Shown: positions 1 to 9,444 of the stretch, piece by piece
Position numbering within the stretch: position 1 is the first letter of the stretch
Layout: each line of letters begins with the position of its first letter
NCBI GenBank assembly: GCA_014529385.2
Contig: CM043942.1
Coordinates: 105,588,141-105,652,140, forward strand
Direction of reading: 5' to 3'
Source of the DNA: Adiantum capillus-veneris
Lineage: Eukaryota; Streptophyta; Polypodiopsida; Polypodiales; Pteridaceae
DNA length: 64,000 nt
The notes under the pieces: model-generated
The model's database searches: none
Told to the model about the DNA's origin: nothing
The model's input: the letters and a program-made list of their open reading frames with translations, nothing else
Made by a program: the position numbers and the translations under genes

Positions 1-2412
1 CTATCAATAGGATGTCTGTGATATCACTGCTATTTGATGTCTTATTTATGTATGCAATATGAGGTTAGATATTCAATTTACAATCTCACATTTTAGCAGA
101 TTTATGCATAGCCTAGAGTCTAAGCATTGGCAGGTTGTCAGTGAATATTTTGCTACTTGAGTGGTACTTTACATCTTGGGTTGTTTTATCCTGATTGGGC
201 TAATTGAGAGAAATAGAGAGATAATCAGCTACATTTAAGGGCGATAAAGAGATGGTAAGATGTAATTGATAGACAGAGAGATAATCAACATAATTAAGGG
301 TGATAAAGATAATTGGTGTATTTGAGTGTGATAATCTGGCTTGCTTTAGAGCAAGATAGGACTAGCAAGGTTTGGTGCTTAAATGAGAGAAATAATCGGG
401 CCAAGAAAGATAATTAGACTAAATGAGAGCGATAATTGGGCTTTGGTGGCTTGCTTTAGAGCGAGAGAGATAAAGTGTAAATAGAATGGTTGAATGAAGG
501 GAAAAAAATCCCAAATCTATCCAAATGAGGCATTTTATCCTTGAGATGGAGGACTATCCCCTCTGCTTGAATAGCTTCTCGCGTGCCCACTCCCTCTTGC
601 ATGCATACTTTCCAAAACGATGTCATTGCTTGCATGTGAGCCACCTCTTGGTGATGTGGCATCCCGAACTCAGATGTCTGTAGCATATGGAAACATTATT
701 GCTAATTGTGTTGCCAAGGTGTTTGATTCAACTGAGAACTCATTCAAGCCAAGCACAACTCGTTACAAGTTGTTTTGTCTTTCCCTTTGTTTCTTGTTCA
801 CTGCTCGTCATCACCTGTATGCTCATGTTTTCCCAACAGAATTCAAACCCCTCACCTGCCACCACAGGACGAAACCCCTCCCAAACAGGAAATGAAATGC
901 ATACCAAAAATAATGACCGCATCATGGGTGGGGCCCCTAGTCCCCATCACCAAAAGGAGAAACAAGTGTACAAGAATCACCCCTGCAGCACGAACAAGGC
1001 ATAAGCAGTAGTAAGCCAGGCCAATGCCACATATGAAAACCACAAACGGAGAAGAGGCTTTTGTAGGGGAGCCACGCCCTATTGGCGGACCAAACCCGCT
1101 GCCACAAATCTACCAGGGCCTGCCATGCACCACCAGATCCCCAAGCTGGATCCGCAAAAACTTCAAGTATCGGCCTTCATTTCCACCCCGAGTGGGTGAT
1201 GGGAGAAGGACCTCTCCCGCTTCAGAAAATAGATGGTCGCCCTATTGCGTGCAAATAGGGGAACCGGGTGCCCGTCCTTGGGACATGTCCCTGCCTCCCA
1301 TCAGTTGCTTCCCCCCAAAGAGGTGCGCTACTCTTTGTCGCAGAAGGCCCTTCAAGCGCCCTCAGCTTTGGCCTGTCGGGCAAAGCAGACAAACCCCATG
1401 AGAGATGCGAAGCGGATGAACCCTTAAACCTAGTGAGAGTTAGATCTATTTTTTCTATATCCATTCCAAGAGAGAAGATTGCCATGGACCCTTTATCATA
1501 GGAAGAAGTGTCATTCTCTCTTTATTTTAGGCCCTTGTCACACTCAAGCATCCATCCCTCGTCACATTGGACCCTTTTTTTTAAAAAAAAAACAGCCTTC
1601 TATTGTGCAACAAATGGCGAGTAGTCGTGCGGTAGACTCTGTGTGAATAATGCCAGTTGGCCAGAGTTTAATGCCTATGAGCCGCCTTCGCACAATTACT
1701 TTTTGAAGATGGCAAGGCAGACGAAACGTTGGCAGAGTTGGTGAGGCTGTCCCTCTAAAAAGCTATTGGAGGCCATCTTCGCCTTTTTGTGAAACCAATC
1801 ATGAGCACTCACCATTTTAGCTGGGTCATGTTTCGGATGTCCCCACTGTGACATGGGATTAAGGTGCAAAATTTTATCTTATGGCAATTCAAGGTTCTTT
1901 CTGTTTTAGGTGCATGTGAGTTTGGCATGCGGAGACCCTGTAAGAAGAGCATAAATAAAGAAGGGTATAGTGAATGAGATGGAATATAGTAACGAAAAAA
2001 ATAAGTTCCTCTCCCTGTTGTAGCGATCCGCGTCGACGCGGATAGTTGCAGCCAATATTAGTTGGACGTTTCTTGCAAAAAGAAGCGTATAGCGAAAAGA
2101 AGGGTATAGTGAATATTCTCTCCCTACTGTAGCCATCTGCGTAAACACGGACGGCTATAGCAAGTATCTAGAGGGAAAATCTAGACATTGCTTGCATAAT
2201 GATAAAAGTGTTGCTTAGTATGCATATTTTGGCCACGCTGATGGGACTGTGGTGACTTATAGTGTGAGTAGAATAGATCATTGCTTTCAAAGGGGCACGA
2301 GTCTTACACAAACAACAAATGGAAGATAAGATGGTGGAGCATTTTGCGAGATGAACGCAATACTATGGTTGCCCTGTAATTTCTCAGCCATCTCAATTTT
2401 GTATGCACCAAT
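1..2412. other. Unassigned DNA, no gene recognised
   Basis: I recognise no gene here. The first 480 bases hold a degenerate repetition of GATAAT-containing phrases; for example 'cttgctttagagc' recurs near 340 and 450. Positions 1009-1410 are less AT-rich than the surroundings and open in several frames on both strands, for instance 125 codons at 1024-1401 on the plus strand. The translations match no family I know and overlap one another, so I treat them as chance. The right end stops abruptly where element A begins. Confidence 0.5.
1957..2175. repeat. Diverged direct duplication with an 18-bp perfect palindrome
   Basis: The phrase 'aagaagggtatagtgaat' occurs near 1959 and again near 2098. 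Each copy is followed by 'ctccct..tgtagc.atc..cgt' and a palindromic core. In the first copy the core is a perfect 18-bp palindrome at 2026-2043 (ATCCGCGTC/GACGCGGAT). In the second it has decayed (around 2144-2158). It looks like part of a foldback or MITE-type repeat, but I cannot define its ends. Confidence 0.45.
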
Positions 2413-2712
2413 GTGCCGAAGGGTTTGTCAAGTAATATGTGTTCTACATTGATGTTTTCTTGATTTCTTGTTGTTTTCATTTTCATCTCTAATCCAAAAT
2501 ATATATATATGTATCTAATTTCATCTCCTTAACCAAACCTATCTCTCTCACTCTTAGTAATTCATCCTCTCTGCAAATTATAGGTTCTCTTTTCTACAGG
2601 TACATCTCTCCCCGCAGTATCCTTATTGCCTACGGGCAAGAATAGGGCTTGGGAGGGAAACTTCTTATCTCTTCACTTCTCTCATATCTACATTTCTCAC
2701 ATACTATCCTAG

Positions 2713-2931
2713 ATGAATAACCCACATGATGATCATTTCTATCGCTTTCACTCTGTACGATCTATTAGAATTAACGTATGGATTAGCCAAAAAAGACACT
2801 TTCAACAACGTATAGTGTTTCTCTTTGGCCCAGAAAGGCTTAATGAAATACTTCTATCACCGGATGCCATCATACTACCTCTCATAGACTATAAATTTTC
2901 TTTTGACGTAAGCGTAGTTATCTTGCTATGA
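2713..2931 (+). CDS. Micro-ORF alpha of element A (72 aa), function unknown
   Basis: This is a 72-codon ORF in the retrotransposon leader, about 300 nt after the primer-binding site. I recognise no family. The C-terminal 55 residues carry the pattern IRINxxISxK, HFQQRxVFxFG, EIL.SP, ILPLIDY, SFDV and a hydrophobic end ILL. The same pattern occurs in element D (47773-47991) with 40 of 72 identical residues. The region from residue 20 onward also aligns without gaps to the next ORF (beta; 23 of 53 identical), so the pair looks like an ancient duplication. The start has T at -3 (weak context). The stop codon overlaps the beta start as ATGA (2928-2931). No signal peptide is evident. It may act as a small protein or in translational control; neither is shown. 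Confidence 0.7.
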   Translation: MNNPHDDHFYRFHSVRSIRINVWISQKRHFQQRIVFLFGPERLNEILLSPDAIILPLIDYKFSFDVSVVILL

Positions 2932-3140
2932 ACCAAGAGGATTTGTACACACAATTAATCCCAATCACTAGACAAAATATATATATTATGGTAAGCACAA
3001 AACTACAATTCCAAAGAACAATTCGTAGCCTATTTGGTCAGTCAAGATTGAATGCCATTAACTCATCTATTAACCCTTTCATATTACCCATGATACGATA
3101 TGACCATAGCCTTGATGTTTTCATTTTCGTATTGTTTTGA
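2928..3140 (+). CDS. Micro-ORF beta of element A (70 aa), function unknown
   Basis: This 70-codon ORF overlaps the end of alpha by 4 nt (ATGA), an arrangement suited to termination-reinitiation. Its start has G at -3, a better context than that of alpha. Conserved blocks are VSTKLQFQR, G..RL..I, NPFILPxIRYD and SLDVxIFVLF at the very C-terminus. Element D beta (48013-48225) matches at 47 of 70 residues although many codons differ synonymously, for example 'aaactacaattc' against 'aagttgcaattt' for KLQF, which points to selection on protein. Retropepsin sequence of the element starts about 70 nt downstream because gag has been deleted. Function unknown. Confidence 0.72.
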   Translation: MNQEDLYTQLIPITRQNIYIMVSTKLQFQRTIRSLFGQSRLNAINSSINPFILPMIRYDHSLDVFIFVLF

Positions 3141-3189
3141 CATTCTCTTTTGTGTTCTTTCTTTGTGTGTGTGAGTGCAAGAGAGAAAG

Positions 3190-3621
3190 ATTGAGTCTTC
3201 TTTGATTGCACTTCTTCTCTACAACAAGTGCAAATGGCCGATGGACACAGATCATGGCTGGATGGTAAAAGTGGCAAACAATTCATCCGGTGAATTGTAT
3301 GTAGCATGTCCAGGTGTGAAGGTAACAATAGGTGAGGTAAAGATTGACCAAAACTTCCTTGTACAGGATACATCTTCATATCATCTCATCCTTGGACAAC
3401 CCTATATTGTGGGAGTTCGAATGGAAACAAAGGCAATGGGTGATGGTTCAACATATGCTAGGATACGTAGCAAAGATGGTAAACGAGCTGTCCAATTTCT
3501 CACAGTTTGTGTGAACCATGAAAGAAATCGTGACAACCTCAGAGAACATCCTCTACCAAAGGTGAGCAAAGAGTTTCATGATCATAGAGAAATGATGGGT
3601 TTTGGCCAAGTACCATTGTAA
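3190..3621 (+). pseudogene. Element A retropepsin, C-terminal part only
   Basis: The reading frame 3175-3621 begins in leader sequence and from about 3212 encodes the C-terminal half of an aspartic protease. It shows 'VTIGEVKIDQNFLVQD', then 'YHLILGQPYI' (the hydrophobic-hydrophobic-Gly flap partner near the retropepsin C-terminus), then 'YARIRSKDGKRAVQFL'. The catalytic D-T/S-G motif and all of gag are missing, because the deletion junction lies upstream of this segment. It ends at a stop (3619-3621) where the functional element would have read on toward RT. The fragment cannot be an active protease. Confidence 0.75.
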
Positions 3622-4211
3622 AGCGGGATTGTAGTGGTACAGAAAGAAAAAGGGTCTCGCTTGATCCAAAAATAGGTGAAGCTTTTTCAACGAGCTCCTT
3701 GGTAACAAAGAATGGATCAGTATGTTTTACAAAACTTGAAGATTTGAAGAGATGTGAGAGGCAATATGTGCATAATGTACAAATAGGCATGAAATAGAGT
3801 GGGTTGCTAGAGCCTACTGAAAATGTTTTGGGTTTGTGTGAACAAGTTTCTTTTGTAGATACTATGGGTGAGCTTGATGCTATAATGGGGTCTAATTTGC
3901 ATCTTGAAAATGAAGTTGTGAAAGTTTGCTCTATGGAAATGTATCAAGTAATAGAAGCCTTTAAAGAAAGCCAAACAGTTGGCCCAGAAGTCCATGTTGA
4001 AACTAAATACAAGAGTGTAGCAAAGAAGGTGAAACCAGTAGCTTCACCCTTACCACCCAACAACAGGGAAAAGATTGAGCAGGCTTCTTTACAACCAAGT
4101 TTGAGGAATCCTAAAAAGATTAGGCATACCTTCACAAAGGAGTCTTTCCAAGACTTGTAGATTGGTCGCGAGGAGTTTCTAACACAGGAGGAGACAAAGT
4201 GCTTCAAAGAA
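3622..4211 (+). pseudogene. Element A protease-RT linker remnant
   Basis: A disrupted stretch of pol lies between protease and reverse transcriptase. A 118-codon frame (3804-4160) is acidic and lysine-rich and ends in a stop at 4158-4160. The next frame resumes with a sequence typical of the segment just before RT (FLTQEE....F..ML). I see no catalytic motif. It is most likely the poorly conserved spacer of the polyprotein. Confidence 0.55.
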
Positions 4212-5075
4212 ATGCTTTCAAAGAATGGTAAGGCTTTTGCATTTGAGCCACATGCGATAGGATGTGTTGATCCTTCTATTGTAGCTCCTATGGTAATTTT
4301 CACAATACCTCATGTGCCTTGGAATCTGCGGCCTATTCCGGTTCCAAAGGCTCATTTGCCAAAGTTAGTAGAGCTACTGAATGAGAAAATCAAAATGGGA
4401 ATCTTGGAGACTTCTTGTGCTCCATACTCAAACAGGTGGTTCACAGTTCCGAAGAAGAATGGTTCTCTACGCTTCATCCAAGATATGCAACCAGTGAACA
4501 AGGTGACAATTAGAAATGTAGGTACAGGTCCAATTGTGGATGAGTTTGCAGAGGCATTTGCAGGGAGGACAATCTACTCAATGGGGGATCTCTACTCAGG
4601 GTATGATCAATTTCAGCTTGCAATCGAAAGCAGAGACTTGACAAGCATGAGGACATCTTTGGGTTTAGTAAGGATGTGTACCTTGCCATAGGGAGCAACC
4701 AACTCGGTTGCACATATGATGAATGGGATGAATAAGGTCTTACGTGACTTTATTCCTCAAATCACAATGCCTTTCATTGATGATTTGCCTATCAAAGGAT
4801 GTGAAGAAAGTGACAAAGATGAAGCTTTGGATCTCAAGGGATGTCGCAGGTTTGTGGTATATCACATAAATGATTGTGATAAAATTTTGTCTAGGTTGGA
4901 AGAAGTGAATCTTACATTGTCAGGGAAAAAGTCTATGTTTGGTGTCAATGAAGTGCTTATTGTGGGGCACATGTGCGGGCCATATGGTAGGAAACCTTGT
5001 CCAACAAAGTTAGATGCCATCCAAGGAATGAAAGAAACGTGCACTAGCATCACTGAGGTTAGAAGGTTTCTGGGA
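4212..5075 (+). pseudogene. Element A reverse transcriptase
   Basis: This is the RT of a Ty3/gypsy pol. Early motifs include 'WNLRPIPVPKAHLP', 'GILETSCAPYSNRWFTVPKKNGSLR' split over the fingers, and 'DLYSGYDQFQL', which contains the first catalytic Asp. The catalytic box is 'PFIDDLPIKG' at about 4769-4798, with both Asp residues present. An internal stop at 4689-4691 (before GATNSVAHM) breaks the frame. The 'IDDxPIKG' form, and the 'RDLTSMRTSLG' that replaces the usual 'KTAF.T..G', recall the Ty3 group common in fungi and reported in non-seed plants. That placement is from memory and needs a tree. Downstream, the thumb runs into a truncated RNase H. Confidence 0.8.
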
Positions 5076-5275
5076 GCATGTGTGGTTGTAGAAATAGATT
5101 GTTTACCACTTCTTGGGATGATTACAAGCTTCTCAACTCCAGACATTGCTATGTTGCGGTGGATTGCCTACATTAAGTCCTTAAATCCTGAGTTTAAGCA
5201 CATTGCAGGTAAAGACAATACAGTGGCAGATATGCTATCAAGGGCAAGGTATGAAGATGAGTCACAAATGATTGA
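5076..5275 (+). pseudogene. Element A RNase H remnant, mostly deleted
   Basis: After 'RRFLGACVV' (RT connection region) the frame jumps straight to 'VEIDCLPLLGMI' and ends with '(G)KDNTVADMLSRARY', the standard C-terminus of a Ty3/gypsy RNase H. About 70-80 residues that normally carry the first catalytic Asp and the Glu of RNase H are absent. Because the frame stays open through the junction, this is an in-frame internal deletion. The remnant should have no nuclease activity. Confidence 0.7.
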
Positions 5276-6767
5276 CGAGGGAGATGATGTAGGCACAAAG
5301 TTCTATTCTATCTCTCATGTCAAAGGTAACAATGTCTGCATGACTAATCTACTTGAATCATTCTTGAAAGAGCTTTATGAAGGTGATTGTTTTCTTATTG
5401 GAAGCTACTTGAGTACTCTAACAAAACAGGATGATTGGTTTGAACAAGAATTCAGGAGGATACACAGGAAAGCATATGGGTACTTTTTGAGGGATGGTTA
5501 CTTGTGGAAGCATCCTAAACAAAAGGGTGCTACACCACAAAGGGTTATATGTAAAAAAGAGACTCAAGTAAAGCTCATGCAAGAGTTTCATGAGAGTCTA
5601 TGGGCTGGACACGGGGGTGTATGGGAAACCTTCTCCAAGTTGAAAGAAAAATACTGGTGGAAGGGTATGTATAAAGATGTATCTCAGTTTGTAGAGACAT
5701 GTGTAACTTATCAAGTGTATTCAAATGTTTGACATCGTGATGGATTGCACCCTACATATCCACTAGCCATGCACTATAAATGGGTTGTGGATCTAGTCAC
5801 AATGCCTTTAGGACTCTGGCAGATGAGATACTTGGTTCTTGTATGAGAGAACCTAACTAACCAGGTTGAAGGAAGAGCATTAAGAGCTAAAACCACAGAA
5901 GCTGTGTTCAAATTCCTTCTTGATGAGGTGATTTTCCGTTATGGTTGTGTGGAAAAAATCACTGCAGATAGAGGTGAGCTGGATGCCGAAGAAGCAAGGG
6001 AGTTCTTTTCTAGATTAGGAATCAAGCTTTCTCTTACTACAACTTACAACCTTGAAGGCAATGGAAAGAGTGAAAGAGGGCATCCTCCTATCATCAAAGC
6101 TTTGGCCAAGGCTTGCGAACGAAGAGTTGGTGAGTGGCCAAAATTGTTACCATATGCTTTATGGGCTGATCGTACAACACATAGCTCAGTAACTAGCTAC
6201 ATGCCTGCGGAGCTAATGTATGGTCAAAAGCCAGTGATGCCAATTGAAGATACAATTCCCACATGGAATGTACTACCTTGGCAAGAGGGGCTTAGCAGGG
6301 AAGATCTCCTTGCACTGCGTATAAGGCAGCTAGAGAGAAGACCTGGAGACATTGAAGCTGCAAAAGAACGACTCAAAAATGCAAGGTTGAAAAACAAGGA
6401 ATACTTTGATAAGAGACATCGACTCAGGAGCAAAGCAATTGACAAAGGTGACTGGGTTTTGGTGTATGATAGTAGCCTTGATAACCAGCACACAGTCATG
6501 CGTAAGTTTTCAAAAAGATGGTTTGGTCCGTATGTTGTAAAGCATGTGCATGAAAATGCTACTTACAGCTTGTCTGAACTAGATGGTACAGAAGTAAAGA
6601 TTCCCATTGCAGAAAAAAGGATCAAAATGTTTAAGAGAAGAGGAGACAATGATCCAGAAGATCTTGATGAGGAAGAAGAGCAAACCACAGGTAAAGATCA
6701 AAGTGAAGATGAAGATTTGGAATCATCCAGTGAAGAAGAAAGCAAGGAAGATGTACAAGAGGGCTGA
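5276..6767 (+). pseudogene. Element A integrase, broken
   Basis: The N-terminal zinc-binding module is visible as 'HESLWAGHGGVWETF' followed by 'FVETCVTYQVY', in which the second zinc Cys is replaced. Stops at 5730-5732 and near 5845 interrupt the frame. The catalytic core shows 'KWVVDLVTM' (first Asp), 'ITADRGELDAEEA' (second Asp) and 'NLEGNGKSERGH' (Glu), then 'LLPYALWADRTTHSS' and 'PAELMYGQKPVMP'. The C-terminal domain has 'GDWVLVYDSSLDN' and 'RWFGPYVVKHV', and the protein ends in a very acidic tail (EDLDEEEE..., SSSEEESKED). The longest open part is 5904-6767 (287 codons). No chromodomain is seen. Confidence 0.82.
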
Positions 6768-6811
6768 TCTTACAAAGAAATAATGTGGCACATACCGGAG
6801 GATGTGCAGGT

Positions 6812-6825
6812 TTAGAGGGGGTGGA
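6812..6825 (+). other. Polypurine tract of element A
   Basis: The purine-rich run 'agagggggtgga' lies directly before the TG that opens the LTR and about 45 nt after the integrase stop. This is the usual position of the plus-strand primer. Confidence 0.65.
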
Positions 6826-7904
6826 TGTCGTGCTGTGACACATACATAGTGGGAACGCATGCTACAAGATCTATCTTGTAACTTTTTAGATACATAATTA
6901 TCTTTCCTATAATGTACATATGCATATTTAAGTATAACAATAAGCCTTCTATCTCATCCTATTATTTTTCTCAAGGGTAACCTATCCTTACTTTACCATC
7001 AGAAAATACTATGGGAAAAGCTCAATAGCTCTGTCTCTTTAACTTGGGGAAAAAAGCATTGATTCTTTATTTCTACTATCTCATTATCATCTCACACCCT
7101 AGCTAGATCCTATATCTAGGGTAAACTCCAATATATATATATTCTATGTATTTTTTATACTTTTCTTATATTTCTTTTTAAATAGCTACTAGGAGGGAAT
7201 CAAATCCTAGTGGGACACTAGGTGGCATGATTTCAAAGATACACTTATTTTAGTGCATTATTGCAAGCATGATTACAAAAATTTGTCAAGGAGAAATGTC
7301 ATGCTTTCATATGGCATGAGGTGTCCTTTGGAATTAAATGAAAGTCTAGGCTAAGGGGACCACGAAAAGACTTTTGCTGCCAGAAATGGACCCTATTTTG
7401 ATGAATTTTTTACACAAGGTTCCAATCCGAATTGGAAAATGATTTTAAAATGAAAATCGTAGCTAATGAGCTGAATTTTTTGTCCGTATTTTTACTTTTT
7501 TATTTGGAGCAACAGTTGAGGAGATATGATCAAAATACTGGACCCCAGTCTGCCCACATCATGCAGGGACAGCTCATTTCCAACTTTTCCAATTCCTATT
7601 CACACTGGCTCCTCTCTTCTTGTGTAAACCCTTGGGGTTTCCCTTCACCTATAAAAGGGAACCTCTTCTTCTTTGAAAAGGAATTCAATCATTCAAGCCA
7701 TTGATGAGAGAAATTCTTGAGGGAGTGAGTAGTAATGCCTAATTGTACTTAGCCATTAACATAAGCCTAAGCCTACACTTTCTCCTAGAGGAAGACTAGC
7801 CATCCTTGCATGCTATCCTTGGAAGATCAACTCTAATCAAAGAAGGGCGTGGACTTGGCGTATCAATCAAATTTGAATTCTCCCCTCTTCTTCTCTCTCC
7901 ATCA
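6826..7904 (+). repeat. LTR of element A (about 1079 bp)
   Basis: It starts TGTCGTGCTGTG after the polypurine tract and ends ATCA four bases before a primer-binding-site-like TGGTGCCGAAGG, so it has TG...CA ends. A TATA box lies at 7649-7657. It serves as the 3' LTR of element A and as the 5' LTR of the leader fragment that follows. No second copy exists in the window for comparison, so the left boundary could be off by a few bases (TGGATG at 6822 is an alternative). Confidence 0.75.
7649..7657 (+). promoter_or_regulatory. TATA box in the element A LTR
   Basis: CTATAAAAG lies about 255 bp before the LTR end, a normal spacing for U3/R in plant LTRs. The expected transcript start is near 7680. 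Confidence 0.6.
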
Positions 7905-7908
7905 ATAA

Positions 7909-7925
7909 TGGTGCCGAAGGGTTTG
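7909..7925 (+). other. Candidate primer-binding site, element A type
   Basis: TGGTGCCGAAGGG lies four bases after the CA end of the LTR. The opening TGG is complementary to a tRNA CCA end. I cannot name the tRNA: it is not the initiator-Met type (TGGTATCAGAGC) used by element C. Confidence 0.55.
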
Positions 7926-8216
7926 TCAAGTAATATGTGTTCTACATTGATGTTTTCTTGATTTCTTGTTGTTTTCATTTTCATTTTCATCTCTAATCCA
8001 ATATATATATATATGTATCTAATTTCATCTCCTTAACCAAACCTATCTCTCTCACTCTTAGTAATTCATCCTCTCTGCAAATTATAGGTTCTCTTTTCTA
8101 CAGGTACATCTCTCCCCGCAGTATCCTTATTGCCTACGGGCAAGAATAGGGCTTGGGAGGGAAACTTCTCATCTCTTCACTTCTCTCATATCTACATTTC
8201 TCTCATACTATCCTAA

Positions 8217-8435
8217 ATGAATAACCCACATGATGATCATTTCTATCGCTTTCACTCTGTACGATCTATTAGAATTAACGTATGGATTAGCCAAAAAATA
8301 CACTTTCAACAACGTATAGTGTTTCTCTTTGGCTCAGAAAGGCTTAATGAAATACTTCTATCACCGGATCCCATCATACTACCTCTCATAGACTATAAAT
8401 TTTCTTTTGACGTAAGCGTAGTTATCTTGCTATGA
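8217..8435 (+). CDS. Micro-ORF alpha, second element A leader (72 aa)
   Basis: This is nearly identical to the alpha ORF at 2713-2931, with three substitutions visible by eye: R to I at residue 28, P to S at residue 40 and A to P at residue 52. It has the same length, the same conserved blocks (IRINVWISQK, HFQQRIVFLFG, ILPLIDY, SFDV) and the same ATGA overlap with beta. The start is again weak (T at -3). It is open although the rest of this element copy is missing. Function unknown. Confidence 0.7.
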   Translation: MNNPHDDHFYRFHSVRSIRINVWISQKIHFQQRIVFLFGSERLNEILLSPDPIILPLIDYKFSFDVSVVILL

Positions 8436-8644
8436 ACCAAGAGGATTTGTACACACAATTAATCCCAATCACTAGACAAAATATATATATTATGGTAAGC
8501 ACAAAACTACAATTCCAAAGAACAATTCGTAGCCTATTTGGTCAGTCAAGATTGAATGCCATTAACTCATCTATTAACCCTTTCATATTACCCATGATAC
8601 GATATGACCATAGCCTTGATGTTTTCATTTTCGTATTGTTTTGA
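8432..8644 (+). CDS. Micro-ORF beta, second element A leader (70 aa)
   Basis: The translation is identical to the beta ORF at 2928-3140. It overlaps alpha by the tetranucleotide ATGA. Beyond its stop, this copy keeps leader sequence that the first copy lost, so here the natural downstream context is seen: about 200 nt with no further ORF of size before the fragment ends. Function unknown. Confidence 0.7.
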   Translation: MNQEDLYTQLIPITRQNIYIMVSTKLQFQRTIRSLFGQSRLNAINSSINPFILPMIRYDHSLDVFIFVLF

Positions 8645-8860
8645 CATTCTCTTTTGTGTTCTTTCTTTGTGTGTGTGAGTGCAAGAGAGAAAGAGTGAGT
8701 CTTCTTTGATTGCACTTCTTTCCAAACCCTAGTCTTCATGGCATCTATGGTTTAACTCCTTCATATAGTTTTTGTTGAGTTCTCTCACAAACTCTCACAA
8801 CCATAAGCCCGGTGCTTTCCTGGCAAGACCGCAAATTTCTCAACAGTGGTGCATCAATTA

Positions 8861-9160
8861 GTTGGCCATGGATTCCTACACGTGCTCTTGCCTCCTGATA
8901 ATATGTGGCCCTTGCCTACCAACCATGGAGGGGATAAGCACCTCCCCATGTGGGTCCTCTAGTTTGTTGGAAAGAAAAAAGATGACATCAGAAAGGGGAA
9001 ACGTCGAGAGAGAGATATAGAGAGAGTGTGTCAAGGACCCACTCAAGGAAGGGAGAAAGTCTTCCTTTACTTATGAAATATACCCTTCCTTGCTTAAGCT
9101 GTACAAGAACTCTTTTTTTCTCTAGAGAAAATATATGTTGTTTTGTTTCTTTTCAAATAA
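8861..9160. other. Spacer between the element A fragment and a MITE
   Basis: The leader fragment fades out near 8860. I see only a short GA-rich patch (9010-9030) and no gene signal. Confidence 0.4.
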
Positions 9161-9444
9161 GGGCATGGTCAGGCAAGGCTTAGTTATCAATTATTGATAA
9201 CTATGCCAACTATGCATGGACAAAGTATTAAATGAATAACTAAGCCTCTTGCATGGTCACGTGAGGCTTAGTTTTTCATTCATCCTCCCAACTATGCCTT
9301 GAACTTCAGAACTATGCAAAAATCAGTATAGTTACAAAGGCTAGGCTTAGTAATTCATTTAATGGTCCTTTTTGCATGTGACCAAGAATGAGTCTTAGTT
9401 ATTTGTTCAAATAACTAATAACTAAGCCTCACGTGACCATTGCC
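9161..9444. mobile_element. Tourist-like MITE, 284 bp
   Basis: The left end GGGCATGGTCAGGCAAGG and the reverse complement of the right end GGCAATGGTCACGTGAGG, both followed by CTTAGTTAT, form terminal inverted repeats of about 27 bp. Both ends are bounded by TAA (9158-9160 and 9445-9447), the target duplication expected of PIF/Harbinger-Tourist MITEs. The interior repeats the motif 'catggtca.g..aggcttagtt' in both orientations, so it folds back on itself more than once. There is no coding capacity. Confidence 0.7.

Larger units (their letters stand above)
2413..7904 (+). mobile_element. Element A: Ty3/gypsy LTR retrotransposon lacking its 5' LTR
   Basis: The order is leader with two micro-ORFs (2413-3211), retropepsin C-terminus, RT, RNase H remnant, integrase (to 6767), a polypurine tract (near 6812-6825) and an LTR (6826-7904). 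Homology with a second leader copy starts at 2413, inside the expected primer-binding site (TGTGCCG here, TGGTGCCG in the other copy). The sequence left of 2413 does not resemble the LTR, so the 5' LTR is gone. Gag and the N-terminal half of the protease are also missing: leader sequence joins protease sequence at about 3211. The domain order PR-RT-RH-IN identifies Ty3/gypsy. Confidence 0.88.
7905..8860 (+). mobile_element. Second element A leader (5' fragment), fused to the shared LTR
   Basis: Positions 7911-8716 repeat 2413-3211 almost exactly; I count only a handful of single-base differences. The copy opens with the candidate primer-binding site TGGTGCCGAAGGG at 7909 and carries both micro-ORFs. 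It then continues with leader sequence that the first copy lost, up to about 8860. After that no gag or pol follows. The arrangement internal-LTR-internal fits unequal recombination between element copies followed by truncation. Confidence 0.8.

Noticed and set aside
1024-1401. 125-codon plus-strand ORF in a GC-richer patch
   Set aside because: No recognisable domain; open frames on both strands overlap here, as expected from local composition.
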